From: Gammaproteobacteria bacterium
GTDB taxonomy: Bacteria; Pseudomonadota; Gammaproteobacteria; Steroidobacterales; GCA-2729495
DNA: 41,230 nt
Reading direction: 5' to 3'
NCBI GenBank assembly: GCA_021773815.1
Contig: JAJFJS010000090.1
Location: 1 to 41,230 of the forward strand
A program made the translations under genes and the position numbers. Shown here one piece after another: positions 30,145-40,252 of the stretch; the first letter of the stretch is position 1; every line of letters begins with the position of its first letter. Below the pieces are notes generated by a model. That model was not told where the DNA came from. It was given only the letters and a program-made list of their open reading frames with translations, and did not search any database.

Positions 30145-30570
30145 ATGAGCACTATTCACGTCGAAATCGTCAGCGCCGAAGGCGAAATCTATTCAGGCGA
30201 TGCCGAGATGGTCATCGCACCGGCGAAGATGGGCGACGTCGGCATCACGCCGCGCCATGCGCCGTTGATGACGACGCTGCGTCCCGGTGAGATCCGGATT
30301 CAAGATCCTAACGAGGCCGACGAGATTTTTATCTATGTGACCGGCGGGGTGCTGGAGGTGCAGCCGCATCTGGTGACGGTGCTCGCCGATTCGGCGACGC
30401 ACGGTGACCAGCTCAGCGAGCAGGCCGCGCTCGATGCGCAGAAGCAAGCCGAGGAAGCGCTGGCCGGCGCCACGGATAGAAAAGACATCGAGCATGCACA
30501 GATGCAGCTCGTCGAGGCCGCGGCGCGCTACCGGGCCGCGCAGAAACTCAAAGGCCGGCGCAGCACCTGA
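30145..30570 (+). CDS. atpC: ATP synthase F1 subunit epsilon
   Basis: The 141-residue epsilon subunit regulates rotation and binds gamma. It has an N-terminal beta sandwich (VEIVSAEGEIYSGDAEMV, GITPRHAPLMTTLRPG) and a two-helix C-terminus. I chose ATG at 30145 over the adjacent TTG at 30142; GAGG lies upstream. It is the last gene of the operon. Confidence 0.96.
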   Translation: MSTIHVEIVSAEGEIYSGDAEMVIAPAKMGDVGITPRHAPLMTTLRPGEIRIQDPNEADEIFIYVTGGVLEVQPHLVTVLADSATHGDQLSEQAALDAQKQAEEALAGATDRKDIEHAQMQLVEAAARYRAAQKLKGRRST

Positions 30571-30910
30571 CGCGGTGAGCGCTACCGGTTGATCGGCCGC
30601 GGGTTCGGGATCGGACCAGTGCAAGCCATTGATATATAGTTGATTCAGGCGGTCGTCGCCGCGAATTGTCTGCTTGAACCGGCCTTTTGCCAATGGTTTG
30701 GCCGAATTCAACCAACCGCAGCACGGCGCGGACCGCAGGCCGGTACCCCGTTTTCGTCTGCCCGGCGCCGCCGCCGGACGGGTTTTCGCCATGGCTGCGC
30801 AAGGTCCATGCCGTTGGATTCCGCCACCGGTTGTGACGCCGGGACTGCTAATTTTCATGGCGAGCGGGTAAAGTTCATCCGATGTATATCACGACTCACT
30901 TGTTAACCGC
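30571..30910. other. Gap between atpC and glmU, with a possible terminator
   Basis: No convincing gene is present in these 340 bases. A hairpin at 30762-30777 (CCGGCG and CGCCGG around a CCGC loop), extended by flanking GC pairs and followed by TTTT at 30783-30786, could end the atp transcript. I see no strong promoter for glmU, although an AT-richer stretch lies around 30845-30900. Confidence 0.4.
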
Positions 30911-32284
30911 ATGGACGTAAGTGTCGTCATCCTGGCTGCCGGACAGGGCAAGCGGATGTGTTCCGATCTGCCCAAGGTCCTTCAGCCGCTGGCGGGTCGG
31001 CCGCTGCTCGGGCACGTCATCAGTACGGTCCGGGCGTTGCAGCCGGTGCGTATCTGCGTCGTCTACGGCCATGGCGGCGAGCGCGTTACGGAGGCTTTCG
31101 CCGACGAGGATATCGTCTGGGCCCTGCAGGCCGAACAGTCCGGCACCGGCCACGCGGTCATGCAGGCAATGCCGCATATCGGCGCAGACGACATCGTGCT
31201 GATCGTGTGCGGTGATGTGCCGCTGGTTCGCGCCGAGACGCTCGCGCCGCTGATCGAGGTTGCGCAGAGCGACAAGCTTGCGGTCCTGACGACCGAACTC
31301 GACGATCCGCACGGTTACGGACGTATCGTGCACGACATCGACAGCCACGTCGTGGCGATCGTCGAGGAACGTGATGCGACCGACGATCAGAGATCCATCG
31401 CCGAGATCAATACCGGGCTCATGGCCTGCCGCGCGCGGCAGTTGTCGCAATGGCTGGAGCGTATCCGGCCCGACAATGTGCAGGGCGAGTACTACCTGAC
31501 CGACATCGTCGGCTGTGCGATCGAAGACGGCGTTGCCGTCGTGCCGGTCGGCGCCGACTGCCCGACCGAAGTGCTCGGCATCAACGACAAGCGGCAACTC
31601 GCCGAAGCGGAACGCAATTATCAGGCCGCCGTCGCTGATGGCCTGCTTGAGCAGGGCGTCACGCTGATCGACCCGCGCCGCATCGACGTGCGCGGCACGT
31701 TACGGTGCGGTCGGGATGTCGTGATCGACGTCAACACGATTTTTGAAGGCGATGTTGAACTAGCCGACGGCGTACAGGTCGGGGCGAATACGTGCATCCG
31801 TGATTCGACGATTGGCGCCGGCACGACGATACTGGCCAACTGTATTCTCGATCAGGCGATCATCGGCGCCGCCTGTGAGATCGGTCCGTTCTCGCGCACC
31901 CGGCCGGGTGTCGAACTGGCCGATCGCGCCAAGCTCGGTAATTTCGTCGAGATCAAAAAGAGCCGCATCGGCCCCGGCAGCAAGGTCAACCACCTGACCT
32001 ATATCGGCGATACGACGATCGGCGCCGACGTGAACGTCGGCGCCGGCACGATTACCTGTAATTACGACGGCGCGAACAAGCACCCGACGGTGATCGGCGA
32101 CGGGGCGTTCATCGGCTCGGGCGTCGAACTCATCGCGCCGGTGACGATCGGCGCGGGGGCGACGATCGGCGCCGGGGCGACCATCTCCCGGGATGCGCCG
32201 GCCGACGAACTGACGGTCGAGCGGGGCCGGCAAAAGGTCATCAAGGGCTGGCAGCGCCCGGTCAAGAACAAACCCAGGGACTGA
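30911..32284 (+). CDS. glmU: Bifunctional GlmU: glucosamine-1-P acetyltransferase / GlcNAc-1-P uridyltransferase
   Basis: GlmU makes UDP-GlcNAc for peptidoglycan and LPS. The 457-residue protein has the N-terminal pyrophosphorylase domain with LAAGQGKRM (8-16) and SDLPKVLQPLAGRPLL, then a C-terminal left-handed beta helix of hexapeptide repeats (for example IGADVNVGAGTITCNYDGAN). It follows the atp operon and precedes glmS, the common gammaproteobacterial order. Confidence 0.97.
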   Translation: MDVSVVILAAGQGKRMCSDLPKVLQPLAGRPLLGHVISTVRALQPVRICVVYGHGGERVTEAFADEDIVWALQAEQSGTGHAVMQAMPHIGADDIVLIVCGDVPLVRAETLAPLIEVAQSDKLAVLTTELDDPHGYGRIVHDIDSHVVAIVEERDATDDQRSIAEINTGLMACRARQLSQWLERIRPDNVQGEYYLTDIVGCAIEDGVAVVPVGADCPTEVLGINDKRQLAEAERNYQAAVADGLLEQGVTLIDPRRIDVRGTLRCGRDVVIDVNTIFEGDVELADGVQVGANTCIRDSTIGAGTTILANCILDQAIIGAACEIGPFSRTRPGVELADRAKLGNFVEIKKSRIGPGSKVNHLTYIGDTTIGADVNVGAGTITCNYDGANKHPTVIGDGAFIGSGVELIAPVTIGAGATIGAGATISRDAPADELTVERGRQKVIKGWQRPVKNKPRD

Positions 32285-32371
32285 GTTCCCGAAATGGGAT
32301 CGCTTCACGTGCAGACGCCGGCAAAACCCGGATAATCGGGGCTCGGCGGATATCTGGGGTCTGAACAGCGT

Positions 32372-34204
32372 ATGTGTGGAATCGTCGGTGCGGTCGCGGA
32401 ACGAAATGTCATCCCGATATTGCTCGAGGGGCTGCGGCGCCTCGAGTATCGCGGCTATGATTCCGCGGGCGTAGCTGCTCTGGCCGACGGCCGCCTTGAC
32501 CGCCGGCGGCGCCTCGGCAAGGTTGCCGAACTCGAACAGGCGCTGGACGACGAACCGCTGTCCAGCCCGCTCGGCATTGCACACACACGCTGGGCCACCC
32601 ATGGCAAGCCGAGCGAGGGCAATGCCCATCCGCACATGTCCGGCGACGACCTGGCGATCGTGCATAACGGCATCATCGAGAATCACGAAGGCCTGCGCGC
32701 GCGCCTGGCCGAGCTTGGCTATAGCTGCGTGACGGAGACCGACAGCGAGGTTGTCGCGCACCTCGTGCATCATCACCTGAAAACGCAACCGGATCTCATC
32801 GACGCGGTCCGCGCGACGGTGGCCGAACTCGACGGGGCCTATGCGCTGGTTGTGTTGTCGCTCAACCATCCCGACCGGCTCGTGCTCGCGCGCCGGGCCA
32901 TGCCGGTCGTCATCGGTCTCGGCATCGAAGAAAATTTTATCGCTTCGGACATCGCCGCGCTGCTGCCCGTGACGCGGCGGTTTATTTTCCTCGAAGAGGG
33001 CGACGTTGCCGATGTGCGCAAGGACACGGTGCAGATCGTCGATGCGAACGGCGCCGTCGTGAACCGGAAGGTCACGGAAAGCAAGCTGGCGGCCGATGCT
33101 GCCGACAAGGGCGGTTATCGGCATTACATGCTCAAGGAGATTCACGAGCAGCCGGACGGCATCGTGCAGACGCTCGAGGAGCGGATCAGCGGCGGCCGTT
33201 TGCTGGATGCGGCGTTCGGTCCCGGTTCGGCGGAGGTGTTCAAGCGCACGAAGAATGTTCATATCATCGCCTGCGGCACGAGCTACCATGCGGGCTCGGT
33301 CGCGCGATACTTTATCGAACAGATCTGTCGTCTGCCGTGCCAGGCCGAGATCGCCAGCGAATACCGGTACCGCAGCCCTGTTGTGCCCCCGGACACGCTG
33401 TTTGTGACGATCTCCCAGTCAGGAGAAACGGCCGATACGCTGGCGGCGCTGCATCTTGCCAAGGACGCCGGTTACCTGGCGACGCTGGCGGTCTGCAACG
33501 TACCGGAGAGCGCGCTGGTCAGAGAGTCGGATCTCGTGATGCTGACCCGGGCCGGCCCGGAGATCGGCGTGGCGTCAACCAAAGCGTTCACGACACAACT
33601 GACGGCGCTGGCCCTGCTCGTGATCGCACTGGAAATGCATCACGGCAACGATCCGGAGCGGATCCAGGGGCTCGTCACGCGCCTGACGGAAGTGCCGCGC
33701 CTGGTCGACCAGACGCTGGCGCTGGATGCGGCGATGTCCGATCTGGCGGAACTATTTGCCGACAAGCATCATGCGCTGTTCCTCGGCCGCGGCGTTCTGC
33801 ACCCGATCGCGATGGAAGGGGCGCTGAAGCTCAAGGAAATTTCCTATATCCATGCCGAGGCCTACCCGGCCGGTGAACTCAAGCACGGGCCGCTGGCGCT
33901 CGTCGACAACGACATGCCGGTCATCGCGGTCGCGCCGAACAACGATCTGCTCGAAAAGCTCAAGTCGAACCTGATGGAAGTGCGCGCCCGTGGCGGGCAA
34001 CTGATCGTCTTCGCCGATCCGGATGCCGGCATGGTATCGAGCGACGGCATCACGATCATCGAGATGCCCCAGCATGTCAGCTACTTCCAGGCGCCGATCG
34101 TCTACACGGTGCCGCTGCAACTGCTGTCCTATCACGTCGCGGTGCTCAAGGGCACGGACGTGGACCAGCCGCGCAACCTGGCCAAGTCGGTGACCGTCGA
34201 ATAA
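32372..34204 (+). CDS. glmS: Glutamine-fructose-6-phosphate aminotransferase
   Basis: GlmS makes glucosamine-6-phosphate, the first step of amino-sugar synthesis that GlmU later uses. The 610-residue product begins MCGIVGAV, with catalytic cysteine 2 (exposed after removal of Met1), followed by [15 protein letters not shown]. The two SIS isomerase domains follow, with CGTSYHAG and SQSGETADT, and it ends [13 protein letters not shown]. It is 87 bases after glmU. No glmS ribozyme would be expected in this group and none is apparent. Confidence 0.98.
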   Translation: MCGIVGAVAERNVIPILLEGLRRLEYRGYDSAGVAALADGRLDRRRRLGKVAELEQALDDEPLSSPLGIAHTRWATHGKPSEGNAHPHMSGDDLAIVHNGIIENHEGLRARLAELGYSCVTETDSEVVAHLVHHHLKTQPDLIDAVRATVAELDGAYALVVLSLNHPDRLVLARRAMPVVIGLGIEENFIASDIAALLPVTRRFIFLEEGDVADVRKDTVQIVDANGAVVNRKVTESKLAADAADKGGYRHYMLKEIHEQPDGIVQTLEERISGGRLLDAAFGPGSAEVFKRTKNVHIIACGTSYHAGSVARYFIEQICRLPCQAEIASEYRYRSPVVPPDTLFVTISQSGETADTLAALHLAKDAGYLATLAVCNVPESALVRESDLVMLTRAGPEIGVASTKAFTTQLTALALLVIALEMHHGNDPERIQGLVTRLTEVPRLVDQTLALDAAMSDLAELFADKHHALFLGRGVLHPIAMEGALKLKEISYIHAEAYPAGELKHGPLALVDNDMPVIAVAPNNDLLEKLKSNLMEVRARGGQLIVFADPDAGMVSSDGITIIEMPQHVSYFQAPIVYTVPLQLLSYHVAVLKGTDVDQPRNLAKSVTVE

Positions 34205-34217
34205 CGACGCGGCGCCG

Positions 34218-34250
34218 GGCCACCGGCGCAGAAAGAACCTGCCGGTGGCC
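34218..34250. terminator. Strong hairpin after glmS
   Basis: GGCCACCGGC (34218-34227) pairs perfectly with GCCGGTGGCC (34241-34250) around a 13-base loop. There is no T run directly after it. It lies 14 bases after the glmS stop and probably marks the end of the glmUS transcript. Confidence 0.5.
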
Positions 34251-34251
34251 A

Positions 34252-34320
34252 GGGTCCTGACCCCGGGTTTTCTTCAGCGTATTGATTCTGTGTGTTGTTC
34301 TTGAATGCTTGAGGGTCAGA
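34252..34320. repeat. Palindromic GTC-TGAC repeat after glmS
   Basis: GGGTCCTGACCC (34252-34263) is an exact palindrome followed by a TTTTC run ending at 34272. GGGTCAGA at 34313-34320 is a second, imperfect element. The motif matches the patch between parA and parB. It sits between glmS and the convergent HD-domain gene. Confidence 0.45.
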
Positions 34321-34339
34321 GCCGCGACGATCGGCTCGG

Positions 34340-35413
34340 TCAGGTGCCGGGCGGCGACGCGGTGGCCAGCGCGCTGGCGGGTGCGTTGAGGTCGGCGAGA
34401 CGGCGGCTGACCAGCGCCGTGACCGACTGTAGCGGATTCTTCAGCACCGTAAAGCACGGCGGGTTGCGGCGCAGGGCGCGCCAGTTACCGGTGGCGATGA
34501 CCCGGTCCAGGTAACGCAGATTCTGTTCGATGAACTCAAAGTACGGATTGCGTCCGTCGTACAGCGCCTCGATGTAGCGGTAGACGCAGTTGAATTTCAC
34601 CTCCAGCCGATGCATCGCCATGTTCCGACAGAACCCGGGCGTCTTCTTCAGCAGATCGATGCCCGACGCATAGGCCGCGGGGTTCGTTGGTCCGCCGACC
34701 GTCGTCACCGGAATGCCGGCGAGCACGAATTCGGAGTACAGGCGATCGCGGCATTTCTCCAGATAGCAGCGGTCGGCCATCTGGGTCATCAGGTCGGCGG
34801 TACCGAGCAGATGACCCATCATCATGTCTTGCGGATCGTCGACTTCAATGTCGTCGATGTTGATCTCGTAACCGGTGAAATGCACGATGCGCGTGACGAC
34901 CCCGGTCCAGTGGTCGAGCCCGAGACGCGGCATGATTTCCCGCAGCAGGTCCGCGCTGCGCGATACGTGCCAGGCAGTGAATTGTGCGCCGTTTTGCCAG
35001 CGCGGTTCGTCGTCACGGCGGAGATAACCGGCGTCATGTAATAACGCGGTGACGATGCCGGCCATCACACGTTCGACGTCGAACCGGTCCGCCTCCGCGC
35101 AGCTCCGCTGATAGCCGGCCAGTAGTCGCGCCAGCGCCAGCGTCACGTCCAGGGAATGCTGCTTGTCGTGATAGACGGTGTCGCAGCCACGATAGCCGGG
35201 AAACTGCCCTTCGAATAGCCGGTCGAAATCGTGAAAAGCCAGCCACAGCACATCGAACGATGCCGTCGGCAGCATCGCGGCGAACAGTCGTTGCACTGCA
35301 TTGCGCACGTCGGCCGTCGTGCTGACCCGCACGGTGTTCGTGACGTCATAGTCGTTGCGGCGGTCCGACGGTTGCGAACGGCTGCCGGGAAGAAATTGCG
35401 GGTTGTCCGACAT
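34340..35413 (-). CDS. HD-domain protein, probable metal-dependent phosphohydrolase
   Basis: The 357-residue product has the HD-superfamily ligands in order: H82/H86 (YHDKQHSLDV), H126-D127 (LLHDAGY), H149, H178 and D207 (TADLMTQ). The arrangement resembles the catalytic core of cyclic-nucleotide phosphodiesterases, but the substrate cannot be read from the sequence. No signal peptide or membrane segment is visible. I chose ATG at 35413; the frame continues upstream into the xthA region, but that extension is arginine- and proline-rich and looks non-coding. It is downstream of xthA on the same strand (56-base gap). Confidence 0.82.
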   Translation of the reverse strand: MSDNPQFLPGSRSQPSDRRNDYDVTNTVRVSTTADVRNAVQRLFAAMLPTASFDVLWLAFHDFDRLFEGQFPGYRGCDTVYHDKQHSLDVTLALARLLAGYQRSCAEADRFDVERVMAGIVTALLHDAGYLRRDDEPRWQNGAQFTAWHVSRSADLLREIMPRLGLDHWTGVVTRIVHFTGYEINIDDIEVDDPQDMMMGHLLGTADLMTQMADRCYLEKCRDRLYSEFVLAGIPVTTVGGPTNPAAYASGIDLLKKTPGFCRNMAMHRLEVKFNCVYRYIEALYDGRNPYFEFIEQNLRYLDRVIATGNWRALRRNPPCFTVLKNPLQSVTALVSRRLADLNAPASALATASPPGT

Positions 35414-35469
35414 GCCGGCGATTATCTCATATTCACTGCAACCGGCCGGGGAGCCCGTCGGCAGCGGCG

Positions 35470-36234
35470 TCAGTCGAACTCGGCGTACACCGGCGCGTGA
35501 TCGGACGGACGTTCCAGTGCGCGCGGCCCGGGGTCGACGCCGCTGGCCGTGCAGCGGCCGGCTATCGCGGTCGAGGCCAGGATCAGGTCGATGCGCAGGC
35601 CGCGTTTGCGGCGAAAACCCGCGGCGCGGTAGTCCCACCAGCTGAAGGTATCGTCGGGTTGCTCGAATAGCCGGAACGAGTCGACGAAACCGGCGGCCTC
35701 GATGGCCTGCAGGCGCGCGCGTTCGTCGTCACTGCACAGGATCTTGCCGCGCCATTCCTCGGGATCGTGTACGTCGCGGTCGGCCGGCGCAATATTGAAG
35801 TCGCCGACGACGACTGTCTCCGGATGTGTGGCCGCTTCTTCGGCCAGCCAGGTGCGCAACGCATCGAGCCAGCCGAGTTTATAGACATATTTGTCGGCGC
35901 CCACGGCCTGACCGTTCGGCACGTAGAGGTTAACGACCCGCACGCCGTCATAGTCCGCGGCGATGACCCGTCGCTGTTCGTCCGGAAAATTTGGCAACCC
36001 CGTCATCACGTTGGCCGGCGTCTGCAACGATATGAGCGCGACGCCGTTATAGGTTTTCTGTCCGTACGCGACGGATTCGTAGCCGATCTCTTTGAAGGCA
36101 TCCGCCGGAAACGCCTCGGTCGGCATCTTGAGTTCCTGCAGGCCGAGTACGTCCGGTCGTTGTGTCTCCAGCCAGTCGAGCACGTGCGGCAGACGCACAC
36201 GCAGCGAGTTGACATTCCAGCTCGCGATCTTCAT
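35470..36234 (-). CDS. xthA: Exodeoxyribonuclease III (AP endonuclease family)
   Basis: A 254-residue Xth/APE1-type enzyme for base excision repair. It begins MKIASWNVNSLRVRL and has metal-binding E34 (LQELK), Y104, D145/N147 (GDFNIAP) and the C-terminal RPSDHAPV with D245 and H246. Its ATG (36234) overlaps the stop of prlC as ATGA, so the two are translationally coupled. Confidence 0.95.
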   Translation of the reverse strand: MKIASWNVNSLRVRLPHVLDWLETQRPDVLGLQELKMPTEAFPADAFKEIGYESVAYGQKTYNGVALISLQTPANVMTGLPNFPDEQRRVIAADYDGVRVVNLYVPNGQAVGADKYVYKLGWLDALRTWLAEEAATHPETVVVGDFNIAPADRDVHDPEEWRGKILCSDDERARLQAIEAAGFVDSFRLFEQPDDTFSWWDYRAAGFRRKRGLRIDLILASTAIAGRCTASGVDPGPRALERPSDHAPVYAEFD

Positions 36235-38267
36235 TCGGCTTCGGCGTGAATGCCGGACTGGGCGAGCAACGGCTCGATGCTCGGCGGGCGGCCGCGAAAC
36301 GCGGTGAAGGCGTCGCCGATTTTCCGCGTGCCGCCGATCTCGAGGATCTCCCGGCGAAAGCGTCCGGCGGTGTCCGGGTCGAATATGCCCTGTTCCTCGA
36401 AGGCCGACCAGGCGTCTGCGGCGAGCACCTCGGCCCACTTGTAGCTGTAATACCCGGCCGCATAGCCGCCGGCAAAGATATGCGAAAACCCGTGGGCAAA
36501 CCGGTTGAATGCCGGTGGCTCGATCACCGCGACCTGGCGCCGGACCTCGTCGAGCAGCGCATCGATATCGGTATTACCGTGCGGATCGAATTCTGCATGC
36601 AGCCGCAGGTCGAAAATGGCGAACTCGAGCTGCCGGAGCATTTGCAGGCCCGCCTGGAAGATGCGCGAGGCCTGCAGTTTGTCCAGCAACGCATCCGGCA
36701 GCGCGGCGCCGGTCTCATAATGCCCGGATAAGCGCCGCAGCACGTCCGGCTGCCACGCGAAATTTTCCATGAACTGGCTCGGCAACTCGACGGCGTCCCA
36801 TGGCACGCCGTTGATGCCGGCCACGCTCGGATAGTCGACCTGCGTGAGCAGGTGATGCAGCGTGTGGCCGAATTCGTGGAATAACGTCACGACATCGCTG
36901 TGCGTCAGCAGGCTCGGCGTCGAGGCCGTCGGCGGAGCAAAATTGCACACCAGGTGCGCGACCGGACGGGTCAACCGGCCGTGCACTTTTTTGCGGCTCA
37001 GGCACTCATCCATCCAGGCGCCGGATCTTTTCTGCGGCCGTGCGAACAGGTCGACATAGAAACCGCCGATGACCTCCCCGGCGGCGCTACACAATTCGTA
37101 ATAGCGTACGTCCTCGTGCCACGTGTCGACATTTTCGAGGCGCCGGATTGTGAGTCCGTACAGATTGCCGACCACGTCGAACATGCCGTCCAGCACGCGC
37201 TCCAGCGGCAGGAAGGGGCGCAGTTGTTCGTCGGAAACGGCGTAGCGCGATTCGCGCAGTTGCTCCGACCAGAACGCGATATCCCAGGCCTCGAGCGGTT
37301 GGCCGGCAAAAGCCTCGAGTTTGGCCAGTTCACGGGTCGCGGCCGCGCGGGATTGCGCCGCGAGGTCGTTCAAAAAGCCGAGCACTTCATCGACCGAGTC
37401 GGCCATCTTGGAAGCCAGCGAGTAATCGGAGAAATGCGCGAAACCGATGAGACCGGCGACTGCCTGGCGCAGCTCGAGTATTCGGCGCATCGTCGCGGTG
37501 TTGTCGAAGGCGCCGTCACCATCGGCCTGATCGGACGCACGAGTGACCCAGGCGCGGTAGAGCCGGTGGCGCAGGTCGCGATCCTGTGCGTGGGTCACGA
37601 CGCCGACATAGGTGGGCTGGTCCAGGTGGAACAGCCAGCCTTCCCGTCCGACCGCGGCGGCGTTATGTGCCGCCTGCTCGCGGACCTGTGCCGGCAGGCC
37701 GGCAAGCTTTGCGGCGTCGGTTTCGTGCCAGGTCCAGGCGGCCATCGAGTCGAGCACATTCTGCTCGAAGCGGGCGCCGAGCTGTGCCAGTTCCTCGATC
37801 GCAGCCTTGAAGCGCTGTTTCTTGTCGTCGGGTAGGTCCACGCCGGCGAGCCGGAAGTTGCGCAGCGCGTGTTCGACGACGCTCGCGGCGTGGTCGGCCG
37901 GACGATCGGCCAGCGTGTCACCGACCCTGCGATAGAGACGCCACAAGCGGACATCCTGCGCCAGTTCGGTCTGGTACCGTGACAATGCCGGCAGAGCCTG
38001 ATTGTAGGCGGCCCGCAGTTCGGGCGAGTTCAGGACGCCGTGCAGGTGACTGACCGGTCCCCAGACGCGACTCAATCGGTCGCCGAGTTCCTCGATCGGC
38101 AGAATCGCCGCCGCGAAATCGGCATCGTCCGCCACTTCGGTGAGCAGCGCCTCAAGCCGTTCACGATTCTCCGTGAGCGTTCGGGACAGCGCCGGCTCGA
38201 CATGCTCGGGCCGGATCGTGCTGAACTCGGGAAGCAGGCCGGTGGCCAGCAGCGGGTTGGTCTCCAT
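36231..38267 (-). CDS. prlC: Oligopeptidase A (M3 family zinc metallopeptidase)
   Basis: A 678-residue cytoplasmic peptidase that degrades peptides, including cleaved signal peptides. The zinc site is HEFGH (464-468) with downstream glutamate E494 in VELPSQFMENF. The length is close to the 680 residues of the E. coli protein. I chose ATG at 38267 (METNPLLATGLLPEF); an open extension upstream to 38495 runs across the divergent gene's leader and is not coding-like. It is followed directly by xthA. The peptides it handles could include those imported by the opp system, but that link is only a thought. Confidence 0.95.
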   Translation of the reverse strand: METNPLLATGLLPEFSTIRPEHVEPALSRTLTENRERLEALLTEVADDADFAAAILPIEELGDRLSRVWGPVSHLHGVLNSPELRAAYNQALPALSRYQTELAQDVRLWRLYRRVGDTLADRPADHAASVVEHALRNFRLAGVDLPDDKKQRFKAAIEELAQLGARFEQNVLDSMAAWTWHETDAAKLAGLPAQVREQAAHNAAAVGREGWLFHLDQPTYVGVVTHAQDRDLRHRLYRAWVTRASDQADGDGAFDNTATMRRILELRQAVAGLIGFAHFSDYSLASKMADSVDEVLGFLNDLAAQSRAAATRELAKLEAFAGQPLEAWDIAFWSEQLRESRYAVSDEQLRPFLPLERVLDGMFDVVGNLYGLTIRRLENVDTWHEDVRYYELCSAAGEVIGGFYVDLFARPQKRSGAWMDECLSRKKVHGRLTRPVAHLVCNFAPPTASTPSLLTHSDVVTLFHEFGHTLHHLLTQVDYPSVAGINGVPWDAVELPSQFMENFAWQPDVLRRLSGHYETGAALPDALLDKLQASRIFQAGLQMLRQLEFAIFDLRLHAEFDPHGNTDIDALLDEVRRQVAVIEPPAFNRFAHGFSHIFAGGYAAGYYSYKWAEVLAADAWSAFEEQGIFDPDTAGRFRREILEIGGTRKIGDAFTAFRGRPPSIEPLLAQSGIHAEAE

Positions 38268-38482
38268 TGCGTCGGGCGGGTCTCTTGCGGCGTCGATGCG
38301 GGAAGAGCGGCATGCTATCACAGCGCTGCATCGTGACTTACACTGCCCCAACGCGCCGGCGCGGCCCGGGTCGATGTTGCCCTGATCGATATCGCCCCAT
38401 TGATTGCGCCCGGGGCGGCCCCATCGCAACGGAGGCCGGAGGCTCCGGTCACGCTGCGGCGCCAATGCAGGAACCCACGACC

Positions 38483-39835
38483 ATGTCCGAGCCATCAGTT
38501 TTCGATCTTGTCGTCATCGGCGGCGGCAGCGGCGGACTGGCCGCCGCTCAGCGCGCGGCCGAGTACGGCGCCCGGGTTGCGGTCATCGAGTCCGGGCGGC
38601 TCGGCGGCACGTGCGTCAATGTCGGCTGCGTGCCGAAGAAAATCATGTGGAACGCGGCCGCTGCAGCGCACGCCGTCGCGGACGCGGCCGGCTACGGATT
38701 CGATGTTACCGCCAACGGCCACGACTGGGCCGGGCTCAAGGCGCGTCGGGACCAGTATGTCGCACGATTGAACGAGATCTATGCACGCAACCTGGCGAAC
38801 CGGGACATCGAATCGATTGCCGGTTTCGGCGTACTGGAAGATGCCCGCCACGTGCGCGTCGGCGAGCGGCTGTTACAGGCCGACCGGATCCTGATCGCAG
38901 TGGGCGGAGAACCGGTTGTGCCGCCGCTGCCCGGCGCCGAGGCGGGTATTACCTCGGACGGTTTCTTCGCGCTCGAAGCGCTGCCGCGCCGGGTCGCGGT
39001 CGCGGGCAGCGGCTATATCGCGGTCGAACTGGCCGGCATGCTGCGGGCGCTGGGCGCCGATGTCGAATTGTTTGCCCGCTACGACAGCGTGCTGCGATCC
39101 TTCGATACGCTGCTGCAGGCGGCGGTCGTCGACGCGCTGCGGGCGGACGGCGTCACGCTGCACCCGTTTGCGGTCCCGGCTGGCCTTGAGCGGAGCGATG
39201 ACGGTCTGATGATGAACACGCAGGCCGCCGGTCAATTCGGTCCGTACGACAGCGTGATCTGGGCCGTCGGCAGACGCCCGTTGACCGACGGTCTCGGTCT
39301 CGAGTCGGCCGGAGTCGCGCGTGATGAGGGTGGTTTCATTCCAACGGATGCCTTCCAGGAAACCAACGTGCCGGGCATCTTCGCCGTCGGCGACGTCACG
39401 GGTCGCGCGGCGCTGACGCCGGTCGCGATCGCCGCGGGCCGACGGCTCGCCGACCGTCTCTGGGGCGGCATGGAGGGCCGGCATCTCGATTACGACAATA
39501 TCGCCAGCGTGGTCTTTACGCACCCGCCCGTGGGGACCTGCGGGCTGACCGAAGCCGGCGCCCGTGAACAATACGGCGATGCTGTCGAGGTGTTCACATC
39601 GGAGTTTGTGCCGATGGTCAACAGCTTTTCCGAACACCGGACGGCCGCGCGCATGAAGCTCGTGACGACGGGCGCGGAACGGCGCGTCGTCGGCGTGCAC
39701 CTGTTCGGTCCCGGCGCCGACGAGATGCTGCAGGGCTTTGCGGTCGCGATGCGCATGGGGGCGACCAAGCAGGATTTTGACGACACGGTGGCGATCCATC
39801 CGACCAGCGCCGAGGAACTGGTCACGATGCGGTGA
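38483..39835 (+). CDS. gor: Glutathione reductase (pyridine nucleotide-disulfide oxidoreductase)
   Basis: A 450-residue FAD enzyme that reduces glutathione disulfide with NADPH. It has the FAD loop VIGGGSGGLAAA, the redox pair C44/C49 in GGTCVNVGCVPKK, an NAD(P) loop AGSGYIAVELAG, and the C-terminal catalytic HPTSAEE (H439, E444), numbered as in E. coli. I chose ATG at 38483; ATG at 38465 is possible. It is divergent from prlC. Confidence 0.95.
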   Translation: MSEPSVFDLVVIGGGSGGLAAAQRAAEYGARVAVIESGRLGGTCVNVGCVPKKIMWNAAAAAHAVADAAGYGFDVTANGHDWAGLKARRDQYVARLNEIYARNLANRDIESIAGFGVLEDARHVRVGERLLQADRILIAVGGEPVVPPLPGAEAGITSDGFFALEALPRRVAVAGSGYIAVELAGMLRALGADVELFARYDSVLRSFDTLLQAAVVDALRADGVTLHPFAVPAGLERSDDGLMMNTQAAGQFGPYDSVIWAVGRRPLTDGLGLESAGVARDEGGFIPTDAFQETNVPGIFAVGDVTGRAALTPVAIAAGRRLADRLWGGMEGRHLDYDNIASVVFTHPPVGTCGLTEAGAREQYGDAVEVFTSEFVPMVNSFSEHRTAARMKLVTTGAERRVVGVHLFGPGADEMLQGFAVAMRMGATKQDFDDTVAIHPTSAEELVTMR

Positions 39836-40252
39836 GCGTGCGCGGCAGGTAGCGATTCCCGGTTCGAGGCGTTTTCTTTTTTCACGGCTTCGGCGGTCAT
39901 CGAACGGAAAGAATTCCGGAAACGCCGGGCTGATCAGTTGCGATTCCTGATTGCGAAAAACAGTGCTTCACGAGCGTGATCCCGGGAAATAAAAACCGAG
40001 TCTCGTATTACGCGCACCTGATCCACCGTAATCCATTGTTGCCGGATTCGCATTTTGTGGCTAGAAAGCATGAAGCTAAAAGGGGTTATTTAATTAAGTC
40101 CATTCCATATGGAAATAAAAGGGGTCGAGCTGATTATTTACGGCTCATCCTTATAACTAATTCGCGAAATGCAATCCGACCCCATTAATTCTTTAACTGC
40201 GCCTAAGAAGCAGTAAAATATTGGCCCTGATTTCAAAAACCAAGTGATTACC
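39836..40252. repeat. AT-rich, gene-free stretch with an inverted repeat upstream of tehB
   Basis: Base composition shifts from GC-rich to AT-rich at about 39990 and stays so through tehB. GGGGTCG (40121-40127) and CGACCCC (40177-40183) form an inverted repeat around about 50 bases and resemble the repeat family at 22287 and 34252. A short open frame here (39976-40188) has no recognisable features. I read this as a boundary of acquired DNA; no insertion-sequence transposase is visible. Confidence 0.4.

Noticed and set aside
32304-32311. Possible parS core TTCACGTG upstream of glmS
   Set aside because: The flanking halves are not palindromic and differ from the 16-base parS consensus at several positions.
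39976-40188. 70-codon open frame in the AT-rich gap before tehB
   Set aside because: It has no ribosome-binding site, no recognisable motif, and lies across the inverted-repeat element.
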